This document shows, one piece after another, positions 1 to 8,796 of a stretch of DNA of 35,659 nucleotides. The DNA comes from Streptomyces bambusae (GTDB lineage Bacteria > Actinomycetota > Actinomycetes > Streptomycetales > Streptomycetaceae), in NCBI RefSeq assembly GCF_020532645.1, contig NZ_JAJAUZ010000073.1, forward strand, positions 1 through 35,659, in the 5' to 3' direction. Each line of letters opens with the position of its first letter. The stretch's first letter is position 1. The notes beneath the pieces were generated by a model, which was not told the origin of the DNA, ran no database searches, and saw only the letters and a list, made by a program, of their open reading frames with translations. A program made the position numbers and the translations under genes.

Positions 1-49
1 GTTACGGTGCGGGGCTTTTCTGCGTTTACGGTGCTTTAGGGTGACCTCC

Positions 50-709
50 ATGCGCTATGACCTGGTGATTTTCGACAACGACGGGGTGCTCGTGGACAGC
101 GAGCCCCTGGCGAATCGGATCCTGGCGGCCTACCTGACCGAATTGGGCTTCCCGACCAGCTACGAGGACTCACTCCGGGACTACATGGGCTCCGCGGTCC
201 ACCGCGTCCACGACCTTGTCCACGAGCGGACGGGGCGCCGGCTACCGGAGGAGTTCAACCGGACGCTGCTGGAGCGTACCGTCGCAGGTTTCGAGGAGGA
301 CCTCGAGCCGGTCGAAGGAATCGTCGACGTGTTGCGTGCGCTGCGGGAGCAGGGGCTGCCGTACTGCGTGGCGTCCTCTTCCGGGCACGCGCGGATCCGG
401 GCCGGACACCGGGCGGCCGGCATCGGGGAGTGGTTCGACGACGCCTGCATCTTCAGCGCCGAGGACGTCGGCCGGGGCAAGCCCGCACCGGACCTGTTCC
501 TGCACGCCGCACGGGAGATGGGCGTGATGCCCGAGCGGTGCATCGTCATCGAGGACAGCCCGTTGGGCGTGGAGGCCGCCGTCGCCGCCGGCATGGACGT
601 CCTCGGCTTCACCGCCATGACCCCTGCTGACCGGCTGTCCGCGGCCGGCGGCGTGTTCGGCGCCATGAAGGAGCTGCGGCAGCTCCTGGATGCGGCACGG
701 CAGGCCTGA
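50..709 (+). CDS. HAD superfamily phosphatase (subfamily IA, beta-phosphoglucomutase/phosphatase-like)
   Basis: Predicted cytosolic Mg-dependent phosphohydrolase of 219 aa, a usual length for subfamily IA. All four HAD motifs are visible: motif I FDNDG with nucleophile Asp9 and acid/base Asp11, motif II serines in VASSSG (about 109-111), motif III Lys144 in GRGKPAPD, and motif IV EDSPLGV with acidic residues near 168-169. A helical cap lies between motifs I and II (about residues 15-80). The substrate cannot be read from the sequence; sugar phosphates or phosphoglycolate are typical. I prefer ATG at 50 because AGGG at 38-41 is a ribosome site 8 nt upstream; an in-frame GTG at 41 would add three residues but overlaps that site. 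It converges on the next gene with a 12-bp gap. Confidence 0.9.
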   Translation: MRYDLVIFDNDGVLVDSEPLANRILAAYLTELGFPTSYEDSLRDYMGSAVHRVHDLVHERTGRRLPEEFNRTLLERTVAGFEEDLEPVEGIVDVLRALREQGLPYCVASSSGHARIRAGHRAAGIGEWFDDACIFSAEDVGRGKPAPDLFLHAAREMGVMPERCIVIEDSPLGVEAAVAAGMDVLGFTAMTPADRLSAAGGVFGAMKELRQLLDAARQA

Positions 710-721
710 CCCGGTCGCGGG

Positions 722-1297
722 TCACGCTTCGTACGGGAGCAGGCGGCTGCGGGCGGCGGCGAGGCTGATGCCGAGGCCGGTGGCCACCCGTTCCGCGGTC
801 ACCTCGTCCTGGCCGAGGTAGCGGGTCGCGGCCCGGGAGACGCGGGCGGCGGTGCGTTCCAGGGTGGCGGCGGCGCGGAGGGCCGCGAGGGGGCCCGTGT
901 CCGCCAGGGCTTCGAGTTCGGTGTCCACCCGGCGGAGGAGTTCCGCCACGTGCTCCGGCAGGGGGACGGTCCGGGCCTCGACCTCGGCGATGTGGTGGCG
1001 CCAGTCGCCGAGCGGGCCCTCGATGTCGACGGAGAACGGCGGCAGGGCGCTCTGCGCGACCTGCCGCCAGTCGATCGCGTACTGGTCGGCGCCGCGCCAG
1101 CCGCAGGAGCAGCCGGCCCGCACGGCTGCCGCCCGGGGAGTGCCGTCGGTGCCGTCGAAGTCCCACCAGTCGGTGCCGGTGGGGCCGTCCCGCCGGTCCG
1201 CCGGGTCGGGGAGGAACGGCTTCGGTTCGCTGCCGTCCGCCAGCACGGCCACCGGCCGGCCGTCGTGCTCGTCGGTGAACTCGCTGCTCTGCCACAT
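722..1297 (-). CDS. Hypothetical protein (191 aa) with CSCGW motif and C-terminal helical region
   Basis: I do not recognise a named family. The 191-aa product begins MWQSSEFTDEHDG. It has a Trp/Asp-rich N-terminal half with WWDFDGTDG and a short Cys motif CSCGWRG that could bind a metal or form a disulfide. The C-terminal half is predicted helical and ends in a stretch resembling a helix-turn-helix or sigma region 4 (TAERVATGLGISLAAARSRL). No signal peptide or membrane segment is visible. The start at 1297 is chosen because GAGGGG lies about 7 nt upstream on this strand; the open frame runs further upstream but has no ribosome site there. A DNA-binding role is possible but only inferred from the C-terminus. 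Confidence 0.75.
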   Translation of the reverse strand: MWQSSEFTDEHDGRPVAVLADGSEPKPFLPDPADRRDGPTGTDWWDFDGTDGTPRAAAVRAGCSCGWRGADQYAIDWRQVAQSALPPFSVDIEGPLGDWRHHIAEVEARTVPLPEHVAELLRRVDTELEALADTGPLAALRAAATLERTAARVSRAATRYLGQDEVTAERVATGLGISLAAARSRLLPYEA

Positions 1298-1407
1298 GCC
1301 GCACCCCTCGTGTCCCGGACCTGTGCCGCGTCGTTCCCGTCTTCGACGATGCCGTACACCGCGTCCCGGGCGGGCCGCTTTCCGGAGAAAGGGCCGGTTC
1401 CCGGGAA

Positions 1408-1425
1408 GCCGGTGCCGACACCGGC
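1408..1425 (-). terminator. Short hairpin after the HPP-family gene
   Basis: Seven-bp perfect stem GCCGGTG / CACCGGC with a CCGA loop, three bases beyond the stop codon of the HPP gene (reading right to left). There is no T-run, so it is only a candidate terminator or mRNA-stabilising hairpin. Confidence 0.4.
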
Positions 1426-1428
1426 GGG

Positions 1429-1998
1429 TCACCACCAGTAGGACGGGTACCGGGGCGCGGCGCGGCGGATGCGGGAGGCTGCGTAGCCCGTCAGGACCAG
1501 GAGCACCGTGGAGGCGAAGAGGAGGGGAGCGAAGCGGGCCGGGTCCGGGGTCTGGAGGACGATGATCACGGCGGTGGCGCAGGCCGGCGAGTGCGGGGTG
1601 CGGGCCGCCATGTTCAGGGCCAGGGTCAGACCGGCCGCGAGGGCCGCGGCCCACGCCGTGCTGCCGAGGCCCGCGAGGACGGCGAAACCGGTGGCCATGC
1701 CGATCAGGTGCCCCAGGATCACACTGCGCGGCTGGGCCAGGGGTAGCGTCGGGGCGCTGTGCACCAGGGCGGCGCTGGCGGCCAGCGGGGGGATCAGCAC
1801 CGGCTCGTGGATCATCGCGCCGATCCCGACCAGGCCGAGGAGGACGGTCGTCGCGGCGCTGATGCTGTGGAAGGCCGCGGCGGCCGTGGGGCGCGCGGGG
1901 GCCTTGCCCGCCGGTGCAGGGGGTGGCGTGACGGTGCGGGTGGGTGGGGGCGTGTCGGGCGACGCGGGGTGCGGTATCGGGGCCGCTTCGGTGTGCAT
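1429..1998 (-). CDS. HPP family integral membrane protein
   Basis: The 189-aa product has a Pro/Thr-rich cytosolic N-terminus (residues 1-40) followed by four to five hydrophobic segments (about 42-63, 66-80, 94-110, 114-130 and 155-175), the usual HPP-domain layout. Family signatures are IPPLAASAALV (69-79), PLAQPRSVILGHLIG (86-100) and PHSPACATAVI (135-145). The last normally reads HPP; here the middle Pro is Ser. HPP proteins are poorly characterised, and some plant and cyanobacterial members have been linked to nitrite transport. The gene stands alone on its strand with its own promoter (2082-2110). No strong ribosome site precedes ATG 1998; GGAAA about 12 nt upstream is the best candidate. 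Confidence 0.85.
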   Translation of the reverse strand: MHTEAAPIPHPASPDTPPPTRTVTPPPAPAGKAPARPTAAAAFHSISAATTVLLGLVGIGAMIHEPVLIPPLAASAALVHSAPTLPLAQPRSVILGHLIGMATGFAVLAGLGSTAWAAALAAGLTLALNMAARTPHSPACATAVIIVLQTPDPARFAPLLFASTVLLVLTGYAASRIRRAAPRYPSYWW

Positions 1999-2081
1999 GT
2001 GCGGTCTGTTTCCGGGGCGGGCGGCCGCAGGGGCCGCGGGGCAGGACGGGCGGAGAGCGGGGACGGCCGCACCCGGATGAC

Positions 2082-2110
2082 CCTATCCGCCCGATTTCCA
2101 CCGGTCGCAA
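2082..2110 (-). promoter_or_regulatory. Vegetative-type promoter for the HPP gene
   Basis: Reading leftwards, -35 TTGCGA (2110-2105), a 17-nt spacer, then -10 GATAGG (2087-2082). The start codon lies about 80 nt downstream, giving a conventional leader. Spacing and hexamers fit the principal sigma factor of Streptomyces. Confidence 0.5.
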
Positions 2111-2164
2111 CCGGGTCGGTGAAAACCGTACGACCTGCCGGGCGGGGGCGGCGCGCCGTGCTGC

Positions 2165-3529
<1,365 letters not shown>

Positions 3530-3532
<3 letters not shown>

Positions 3533-3544
3533 AGTCGGACTATG
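3530..3544 (-). promoter_or_regulatory. Palindrome overlapping the decarboxylase start codon; candidate -10/operator
   Basis: CATAGTC-G-GACTATG is a perfect 7+7 inverted repeat around one base. Its left end is the start codon of the decarboxylase, and its right half read on the minus strand gives CATAGT six nt before ATG, the spacing of a leaderless promoter. A repressor bound here would block transcription or translation initiation. No regulator is assigned. Confidence 0.4.
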
Positions 3545-3577
3545 CGACGGGTGCCGGACCCGCGCAAGGCAGGGGGC

Positions 3578-5182
3578 TCAGTCCACGAGGACGCCGGGGT
3601 TGAGGATGCCGTACGGGTCGAGGGCGCTCTTCACCGCGCGCAGGGCGAGGGCGAAGGGTTCGGGGCGCTGGCGGTCGTAGCCGGGGCGGTGGTCACGGCC
3701 GACGGCGTGGTGGTGGGTGATGGTGGCCCGGTGGCGGTGCAGGACCTCGTTCGCGACGGCCTTGAGGTCGTCCCAGAGGGCTGCGCCGTCGCCGGGGCGG
3801 CCGGCCGCGAGGACCGTGAAGTACGGGGCGGCACCGTCCGGATAGACGTGGGTCAGGCGGCAGTTGACGGTTGCGGCGTGCCCGGTGGCCTTGAGCGCGG
3901 CGGCGCCGACCTCGGTACGGATGTCCGTGATCAGCGCGGGTATCCGGTCCCAGGTGGCGGCCGTCTCGAAGGTCTCCGCGACCGCGCCCATGCGGACCAG
4001 GCCGTCGCGCAGGTACGGCATCCGCAGGAAGGCCGACCGCCAGGCCCCCACCGCCCCGTCACCGGACCGGTCCTCGCCGTCCGTGGCGCCGGATCCGCCG
4101 AGCCGCCCGCCGTACCCGCGGGCCAGTCCGACCGCCCGCTCCAGGCGGGCCGCCACCGGCTCGTCCGCCGACTCGAAACCGAGGACGAGGACGGCGGACC
4201 CGTCGTGCGAGGCGCCCGAGAGTGCGGCCTCGCCGCCGTCCAGGAGACGGCAGTTGGCGGGGGACAGGTCGGACTGGGCGAGGGCGCGGACGGCGCGCAG
4301 TGCGGCGTCGAAGTCCGTGAACGCGACGGCTGCGGACGCCTTGTGGCGCGGGCGCTCCTGCAGCCGGACCCACGCCTCCGTGATCACGCCGAGGGCTCCT
4401 TCGGAGCCGAGGAACAGGCGGTCGGGGGAGGGGCCGGCGCCCGACGCGGGCAGCCGCCAGGAGGTGCTGGTGCCGGCGGGAGTGACCACGGTCATCGACT
4501 GCACGAAGTCGTCGATGTGGGTGCGGCCGGTCGCGTAGTGGCCCCCGGCCCGGGTGGCGAGCCAGCCGCCCAGGGTGGAGAACTCGAAGCTCTGCGGGAA
4601 GTGCCGCAGGGTCAGGCCGTGCGGCCGCAGCTGGTCCTCCAGGCTCGGGCCGAGGGTGCCGGCCTGGATCCTGGCGGCCCGCCCCGCGGTGTCGACCTCC
4701 AGGACCCGGTCCATGGCGGTCAGGTCGAGCGAGAGCACCGCGCGGTGGGCGTCGCCGCGGTACTCGATGCCGCCGGTCACGGAGGAGCCGCCGCCGTACG
4801 GGACGACCGCCACCTGCCGGCCGCCCGCCCAGTCCAGCAGGTCGGCGACGTCCCGGTCCGTCACCGGGCGGGCCACCAGGTCCGGTATCCGGCCCGGCCG
4901 CCCGTGCAGGGCGCGCACCACGTCCCGGTACGCCTTGCCCATCGCGTGGGCGGCCCGGTCGGCGGGGTCGGCGGACACCAGGTGTCCGAGGGTCCAGGGG
5001 ACCCCGACGGCGGGGGCGCCGATGCCGAGGTCCCGGATCCCGGGCACCGGGAGGGGGCGGTCGAGGGTGCCGGGGAGGAGGGCGCCCATCGCGGTGCACT
5101 CCGCGTCGTCGGGGTGCGCGTCCATCCAGCCCCAGCCCCACCAGGAGCGGGTGCGGGACGTCGGCCGAGTGGTGCCGGTCAT
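3578..5182 (-). CDS. FAD-binding oxidoreductase, alkyldihydroxyacetonephosphate synthase (AGPS)-like
   Basis: The 534-aa flavoprotein belongs to the VAO/PCMH superfamily. The FAD_binding_4 domain carries PYGGGSSVTGG (128-138), and FSTLGGWLATRAGG (201-214) matches the corresponding AGPS segment closely. The C-terminal FAD-oxidase domain has the His triplet HHH at about 490-492, seen in AGPS near its active site, and ends DPYGILNPGVL. AGPS makes ether lipids from acyl-DHAP in eukaryotes; bacterial homologues are mostly uncharacterised, so the substrate here is unknown. The N-terminus WWGWGWMDA also resembles the AGPS start. It is transcribed away from the TetR gene, with a palindromic operator between them, and is followed after 45 bp by a PLP decarboxylase. 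A GlcD-type hydroxyacid dehydrogenase is less likely. Confidence 0.85.
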   Translation of the reverse strand: MTGTTRPTSRTRSWWGWGWMDAHPDDAECTAMGALLPGTLDRPLPVPGIRDLGIGAPAVGVPWTLGHLVSADPADRAAHAMGKAYRDVVRALHGRPGRIPDLVARPVTDRDVADLLDWAGGRQVAVVPYGGGSSVTGGIEYRGDAHRAVLSLDLTAMDRVLEVDTAGRAARIQAGTLGPSLEDQLRPHGLTLRHFPQSFEFSTLGGWLATRAGGHYATGRTHIDDFVQSMTVVTPAGTSTSWRLPASGAGPSPDRLFLGSEGALGVITEAWVRLQERPRHKASAAVAFTDFDAALRAVRALAQSDLSPANCRLLDGGEAALSGASHDGSAVLVLGFESADEPVAARLERAVGLARGYGGRLGGSGATDGEDRSGDGAVGAWRSAFLRMPYLRDGLVRMGAVAETFETAATWDRIPALITDIRTEVGAAALKATGHAATVNCRLTHVYPDGAAPYFTVLAAGRPGDGAALWDDLKAVANEVLHRHRATITHHHAVGRDHRPGYDRQRPEPFALALRAVKSALDPYGILNPGVLVD

Positions 5183-5203
5183 GGGGGCGCTCCAGAAGTC
5201 GCA

Positions 5204-5227
5204 GTAATTTACCTGACGGTAAATTAC
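5204..5227. promoter_or_regulatory. Palindromic operator between TetR gene and FAD oxidoreductase
   Basis: Perfect 10-bp inverted repeat GTAATTTACC / GGTAAATTAC around a TGAC centre. It is strikingly AT-rich against its GC-rich surroundings. It lies 19 bp before the tetR-type start and 21 bp before the oxidoreductase start, the expected place for a TetR dimer site controlling both directions. Confidence 0.8.
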
Positions 5228-5232
5228 CTACT

Positions 5233-5246
5233 GATAATATCGCTGA
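5233..5246 (+). promoter_or_regulatory. -10 element for a leaderless TetR transcript
   Basis: GATAAT at 5233-5238 ends 8 nt before ATG 5247 and no Shine-Dalgarno lies between, so the mRNA probably starts at or next to the start codon. The operator at 5204-5227 covers the matching -35 area, implying autoregulation. Confidence 0.5.
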
Positions 5247-5870
5247 ATGGCAACCCCTTCGAAGGCAGGAACCAAGGGCGTCCCGCGCGAAGTCCGCCGG
5301 CAGCAGCTGCTGGAGGCGGCCACCGCGGAGTTCGGCACCCGTGGCTACGCGGCTGCCTCGCTGCCGGCCATCGCCGCGCGGGTGGGCGTCACCAAGACGC
5401 TCCTGCACCAGTACTTCGGAACCAAGGAGGACCTGTACGTCGCCTGCCTGGTTCCGGTGGGGGACACCCTGCTGGCGGCCATCCGGAGCGCGATGGGTCC
5501 GGACGCGGCCGCACCGCACACCCCGCTGCGCGTGCTGGACGGCATCTTCGCCGCGCTCGAAGGGCGGCGGGAGTCCTGGTTCGTGCTGTACGACCCCTCG
5601 CTGCCGCCGGGCGGGGAGGCCGCGGGGAGGGCCGCGGAGTACCGGAGCGCCATCGACCGGCTCGCCGCCGGCGGCACCGCCGACGTGCTGCGCGCCACGG
5701 GGTCGGCCGACCCGCTGGACGCGGATGCGCTCAACCACGTCTGGCAGGACCTCGTCGCCACCCTCGTCCGCTGGTGGGTCAAGCACCCGGAGCAGACCCC
5801 GCAGGCCATGACCGAGCGGTGCAGCCGGCTCTTCGCGGCGGCGGCCCTGCTGGTGCCCGGCACCCCATAA
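5247..5870 (+). CDS. TetR/AcrR family transcriptional regulator
   Basis: The 207-aa repressor-type regulator has an N-terminal TetR helix-turn-helix at about residues 17-63: RRQQLLEAATAEFG, then the recognition segment VGVTKTLLHQYFGTKEDLY, a clear TetR_N signature. The C-terminal ligand domain (about 75-200) is helical and not assignable to a ligand class. The gene is divergent from the AGPS-like oxidoreductase, and the 64-bp gap contains a 24-bp palindrome, the classic arrangement for control of the neighbour plus autoregulation. The inducer is probably a substrate or product of the oxidoreductase/decarboxylase pair (inference). The start is fixed by the -10 box, which suits a leaderless mRNA. 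A hairpin overlaps the stop codon. Confidence 0.92.
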   Translation: MATPSKAGTKGVPREVRRQQLLEAATAEFGTRGYAAASLPAIAARVGVTKTLLHQYFGTKEDLYVACLVPVGDTLLAAIRSAMGPDAAAPHTPLRVLDGIFAALEGRRESWFVLYDPSLPPGGEAAGRAAEYRSAIDRLAAGGTADVLRATGSADPLDADALNHVWQDLVATLVRWWVKHPEQTPQAMTERCSRLFAAAALLVPGTP

Positions 5871-5885
5871 GTCTTGCTTATGGGG
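5863..5885 (+). terminator. Hairpin overlapping the tetR-type stop codon
   Basis: Perfect 9-bp stem CCCCATAAG / CTTATGGGG with loop TCTTG. The left arm includes the TAA stop. No T-run follows. It is a likely terminator, though its position only 26 bp before the iron box means it could also serve as a binding site. Confidence 0.5.
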
Positions 5886-5910
5886 TCATAAAGGCAACCT
5901 GGGTGCCTGC

Positions 5911-5929
5911 TTAGGTTAGCCTTAGTTTA
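5911..5929 (+). promoter_or_regulatory. Iron box (DmdR1/IdeR-type) upstream of ferredoxin reductase
   Basis: TTAGGTTAGCCTTAGTTTA matches about 14 of 19 positions of the actinobacterial iron-box palindrome (TTAGGTTAGGCTAACCTAA), including the whole left half-site. It ends 42 bp before the ferredoxin reductase start, so iron-replete repression by a DmdR/IdeR protein is expected. Confidence 0.65.
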
Positions 5930-5971
5930 GGGTTTCCTTGATCGCGTCTTACCGTTCGAAGGGAATCCTCC

Positions 5972-7366
5972 ATGCCCCGCCCCCTGCGCGTAGCCATCGT
6001 CGGTGCCGGTCCCGCCGGGATCTACGCCGCCGATGCGCTGCTCAAGTCCGAGGCGGCCGCCGAACCGGGGGTGTCCATCGACATCTTCGAGCGGATGCCG
6101 GCGCCCTTCGGACTCATCCGCTACGGCGTCGCCCCCGACCACCCGCGGATCAAGGGCATCATCACCGCCCTGCACCAGGTGCTCGACAAGCCGCAGGTCC
6201 GCCTCTTCGGCAACGTCGACTACCCCACCGACATCACCCTCGACGATCTGCACGCCCTCTACGACGCGGTGATCTTCTCCACCGGCGCCACCGCCGACCG
6301 GGCGCTCGACATACCCGGCATCGGCCTGGACGGATCGTACGGCGCGGCCGACTTCGTCTCCTGGTACGACGGCCACCCCGACGTGCCGCGCACCTGGCCG
6401 CTCGACGCGGAGAAGGTCGCGGTGCTCGGCGTCGGCAACGTCGCCCTCGACGTCGCGCGCATCCTCGCGAAGACCGCGGACGAGCTGCTGCCCACCGAGA
6501 TCCCGGCCAACGTCTACGACGGCCTCAAGGCCAACAAGGCGCTGGAGATCCACGTGTTCGGCCGCCGCGGCCCGGCGCAGGCCAAGTTCAGCCCGATGGA
6601 GCTGCGCGAACTCGACCACTCGCCCAGCATCGAGGTCATCGTCAACCCCGAGGACATCGACTACGACGAGGGCTCCATCGCCACCCGCCGCTCCAACAAG
6701 CAGGCCGACATGGTCGCCAAGACGCTGGAGAACTGGGCGATCCGCGACATCGGCGACCGCCCGCACAAGCTGTTCCTGCACTTCTTCGAGTCGCCCGCCG
6801 AAGTCGTCGGCGAGGACGGCCGGGTGACCGGCCTGCGCACCGAGCGCACCGCGCTCGACGGCACCGGCAACGTCAAGGGCACCGGCGAGTTCACCACCTG
6901 GGACGTCCAGTCGGTCTACCGCGCCGTGGGCTACCTCTCCGACGAACTCCCCAAGCTGCCCTGGGACGTCGAGTCCGGCACCGTCCCCGACGAGGGCGGC
7001 CGGGTCGTCGAGGCCGGGCGGCCGGTGCCCTCGACGTACGTCACCGGCTGGATCCGGCGCGGCCCGATCGGTCTCATCGGCCACACCAAGGGCGACGCGA
7101 ACGAGACGGTGGCCAACCTGCTCGCCGACCACGCCGAGGGTCGGCTCCTGACCCCGTCCACGCCCGCCCCGGAGGCCGTCGACGCGTTCCTCGCCGACCG
7201 CGGCGTCCGCTACACCACGTGGGAGGGCTGGTACCGCCTCGACGCGGCCGAGAAGGCCCTCGGCGAGCCCCAGGGCCGGGAGCGCGTGAAGATCGTCGAG
7301 CGCGCGGACATGCTGCGGGCCAGCGGCGTGACCGGCATCGCCGACGGGTCCGCCGCCGCGGAGTAG
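5972..7366 (+). CDS. fprA: Ferredoxin/adrenodoxin-type NADP+ reductase (FprA family)
   Basis: The 464-aa FAD/NADPH oxidoreductase is predicted to move electrons between NADPH and ferredoxin, for example to feed P450s or iron-reducing reactions. The first Rossmann motif GAGPAG (11-16) binds FAD, followed by the family signature PAPFGLIRYGVAPDH (43-57). The NADP site GVGNVALD is at 153-160, and TGWIRRGPIGLIGHTKGDANET near the C-terminus is the FprA active-site/FAD segment. Length equals FprA of Mycobacterium. GAAGGG lies 8-9 nt before ATG 5972. The upstream iron box suggests induction under iron limitation. The gene is followed by a very strong bidirectional terminator shared with the convergent NDH-2-like gene. 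The P450 at 13.1-14.3 kb is a possible client, but nothing beyond proximity links them. Confidence 0.92.
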   Translation: MPRPLRVAIVGAGPAGIYAADALLKSEAAAEPGVSIDIFERMPAPFGLIRYGVAPDHPRIKGIITALHQVLDKPQVRLFGNVDYPTDITLDDLHALYDAVIFSTGATADRALDIPGIGLDGSYGAADFVSWYDGHPDVPRTWPLDAEKVAVLGVGNVALDVARILAKTADELLPTEIPANVYDGLKANKALEIHVFGRRGPAQAKFSPMELRELDHSPSIEVIVNPEDIDYDEGSIATRRSNKQADMVAKTLENWAIRDIGDRPHKLFLHFFESPAEVVGEDGRVTGLRTERTALDGTGNVKGTGEFTTWDVQSVYRAVGYLSDELPKLPWDVESGTVPDEGGRVVEAGRPVPSTYVTGWIRRGPIGLIGHTKGDANETVANLLADHAEGRLLTPSTPAPEAVDAFLADRGVRYTTWEGWYRLDAAEKALGEPQGRERVKIVERADMLRASGVTGIADGSAAAE

Positions 7367-7376
7367 TCCGTACGCC

Positions 7377-7439
7377 GCTCCGGACCGCCCCGGTGCCCCG
7401 CCCGCTCCCTGCGGGTGGGGCACCGGGGCGGTCCGGAGC
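7377..7439. terminator. Strong bidirectional terminator
   Basis: 29-bp stem (7377-7405 with 7411-7439) broken only by one G-T wobble, loop TCCCT. It sits between the convergent fprA-type gene and the NDH-2-like gene and would end both transcripts. Confidence 0.85.
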
Positions 7440-7470
7440 ACCGGGGCCCGTCTTCCTGATCGGGCCCGGG

Positions 7471-8682
7471 TCAGACCGCGGCTCCCGCGGCGGTCGCCGG
7501 CCGGGCTTCGAGGCGGGTGATCCGGCGGCGGCGGGTCGGCAGGCCGGCCGTCGGGTTGGCGACGCCCCAGGTCGCGCCCTTGCAGATCAGCTCCTTGTAC
7601 AGGGCGGCGACACGGCCCGTCAGCGCCCGGTCGACGGCCTGGTCGTCGGCGGTGACGAACTGGATCAGGCCCTCCTTGCGGCCGAGCGAAATGCACTGCT
7701 GGAAGTAGCGGATGGGAGTGCGGGGGACCTTGACGCCGGCGAGCCGGGCGGCGATGGCGTCGGCGGCCTGCCAGGCCATCGGGACGCCCGAGGCGCAGGA
7801 CATCCGCAGCGGCTTGTCGCCCGGGCCGACCGCCATCGCCGCGTCGCCCACCGCGTAGACGTCCGGGTGGGACAGCGAGCGCATCGTGTCGTCGACCGCG
7901 ATCCGGCCGTCCTCCGACAGCTCCAGCCCGGTGGCCGCGGCGATCGGGTGCACGGCGAAGCCGGTGGTCCACACCGTGGCGTCGGCGGGGATGACGGCGC
8001 CGTCGGCGGTGGTGATCCGGTCCGCCGCGACCTCGGTGACCGCCGCGTGCTCGTGGACGGTGATGCCGAGCCGGCCGGCCACCGTGCGCAGGTGCCCACG
8101 GCCCTTCTCCGAGAGCCAGTCGCCGAGGCCGCCGCGCACGGCCAGCGCCACGTCCAGGTCCGGGCGGGCCTCGGCGATCTCGGTCGCGGCCTCCAGGCCG
8201 GTGAGGCCGCCGCCGACGACGACCACGGGCCGGCCGGCCGGCAGGGCGGCGAGACGGGCGCGGAGCCGGAGCGCACCGGCCCGGCCCGACACGTCGTGGG
8301 CGTGCTCGGCGACGCCGGGTACACCGCCGTTGTCCCAGCTGCTGCCGAGGGCGTAGACGAGGGTGTCGTACGGCAGCTCCGCCGGACCGGCCGTGCCGCC
8401 GGCGGTGACGGTCACGGCCTTGCGGTCGGCGTGGACGGCGGTGACCCGGCCCTGCACCAGCTCGACGCCGGTGCCCGCGAACATCTCGCGGAAGGGCCGG
8501 GGCGGGAGGTCCTGACCGGCCGCGAGCTGGTGCATCCGGACCCGCTCCACGAAGTCGGACTCCGGGTTGACCAGGGTGATGGCCACGTCCTCGCGGTGCA
8601 GCCGCCGCGCGAGGCGGCCGGCGGCGACGGCACCGGTGTAGCCGGCTCCGAGGACGACGATGCGGTGCTGGTGCTGGGACAT
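7471..8682 (-). CDS. NDH-2-like FAD/NAD(P)-dependent oxidoreductase, linked to ECF41 sigma factor
   Basis: The 403-aa pyridine nucleotide-disulfide oxidoreductase fold carries FAD motif GAGYTG (12-17), NAD(P) motif GGGLTG (157-162) and the second FAD motif VYAVGDAAMA (276-285). There is no CxxxxC redox pair, so it resembles type II NADH dehydrogenase or sulfide-quinone-reductase-like enzymes, and probably transfers electrons from NAD(P)H to a quinone or small acceptor. No transmembrane anchor is clear. It lies 114 bp downstream of an ECF41 sigma gene on the same strand. ECF41 factors are characteristically encoded next to a carboxymuconolactone decarboxylase, oxidoreductase or epimerase gene, their usual target, and this gene fits the oxidoreductase class. 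A TGTCAGG element at 8759-8765 may be the -35 of its promoter. Confidence 0.87.
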   Translation of the reverse strand: MSQHQHRIVVLGAGYTGAVAAGRLARRLHREDVAITLVNPESDFVERVRMHQLAAGQDLPPRPFREMFAGTGVELVQGRVTAVHADRKAVTVTAGGTAGPAELPYDTLVYALGSSWDNGGVPGVAEHAHDVSGRAGALRLRARLAALPAGRPVVVVGGGLTGLEAATEIAEARPDLDVALAVRGGLGDWLSEKGRGHLRTVAGRLGITVHEHAAVTEVAADRITTADGAVIPADATVWTTGFAVHPIAAATGLELSEDGRIAVDDTMRSLSHPDVYAVGDAAMAVGPGDKPLRMSCASGVPMAWQAADAIAARLAGVKVPRTPIRYFQQCISLGRKEGLIQFVTADDQAVDRALTGRVAALYKELICKGATWGVANPTAGLPTRRRRITRLEARPATAAGAAV

Positions 8683-8758
8683 GTCCGTGCTCCTGTCTGC
8701 TCGGGATCCGCCGCTGTTCTGCGCGGTCTCGACCCTTGAACCGGACGGCCCCGGGTTT

Positions 8759-8765
8759 CCTGACA
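8759..8765 (-). promoter_or_regulatory. Candidate ECF41 -35 element
   Basis: On the minus strand this reads TGTCAGG, close to the TGTCACA -35 reported for ECF41 targets, and lies 76 nt before the oxidoreductase start. A CGTC -10 is present only 11 nt downstream (plus-strand GACG at 8744-8747) instead of the usual about 16, so the assignment is tentative. Confidence 0.3.
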
Positions 8766-8774
8766 GGATCCGGA

Positions 8775-8790
8775 TGTGACCCGCGTCACG
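8775..8790. promoter_or_regulatory. Crp-like palindrome
   Basis: TGTGA-CCCGCG-TCACG resembles the CRP consensus (TGTGA-N6-TCACA) and the reported streptomycete Crp pattern GTG-N6-GNCAC. It lies between the sigma gene stop and the oxidoreductase start. No binding data; could be chance. Confidence 0.3.
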
Positions 8791-8796
8791 CCTCGT

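Noticed and set aside
5938..8739. 933-codon plus-strand open frame
   Set aside because: Out of frame with the ferredoxin reductase and antisense to the NDH-2-like gene; no domain signatures.
8744..8765. Complete ECF41 promoter with -10 CGTC
   Set aside because: The CGTC is only 11 nt from TGTCAGG; the expected spacing is about 16, so only the -35 is reported, with low confidence.
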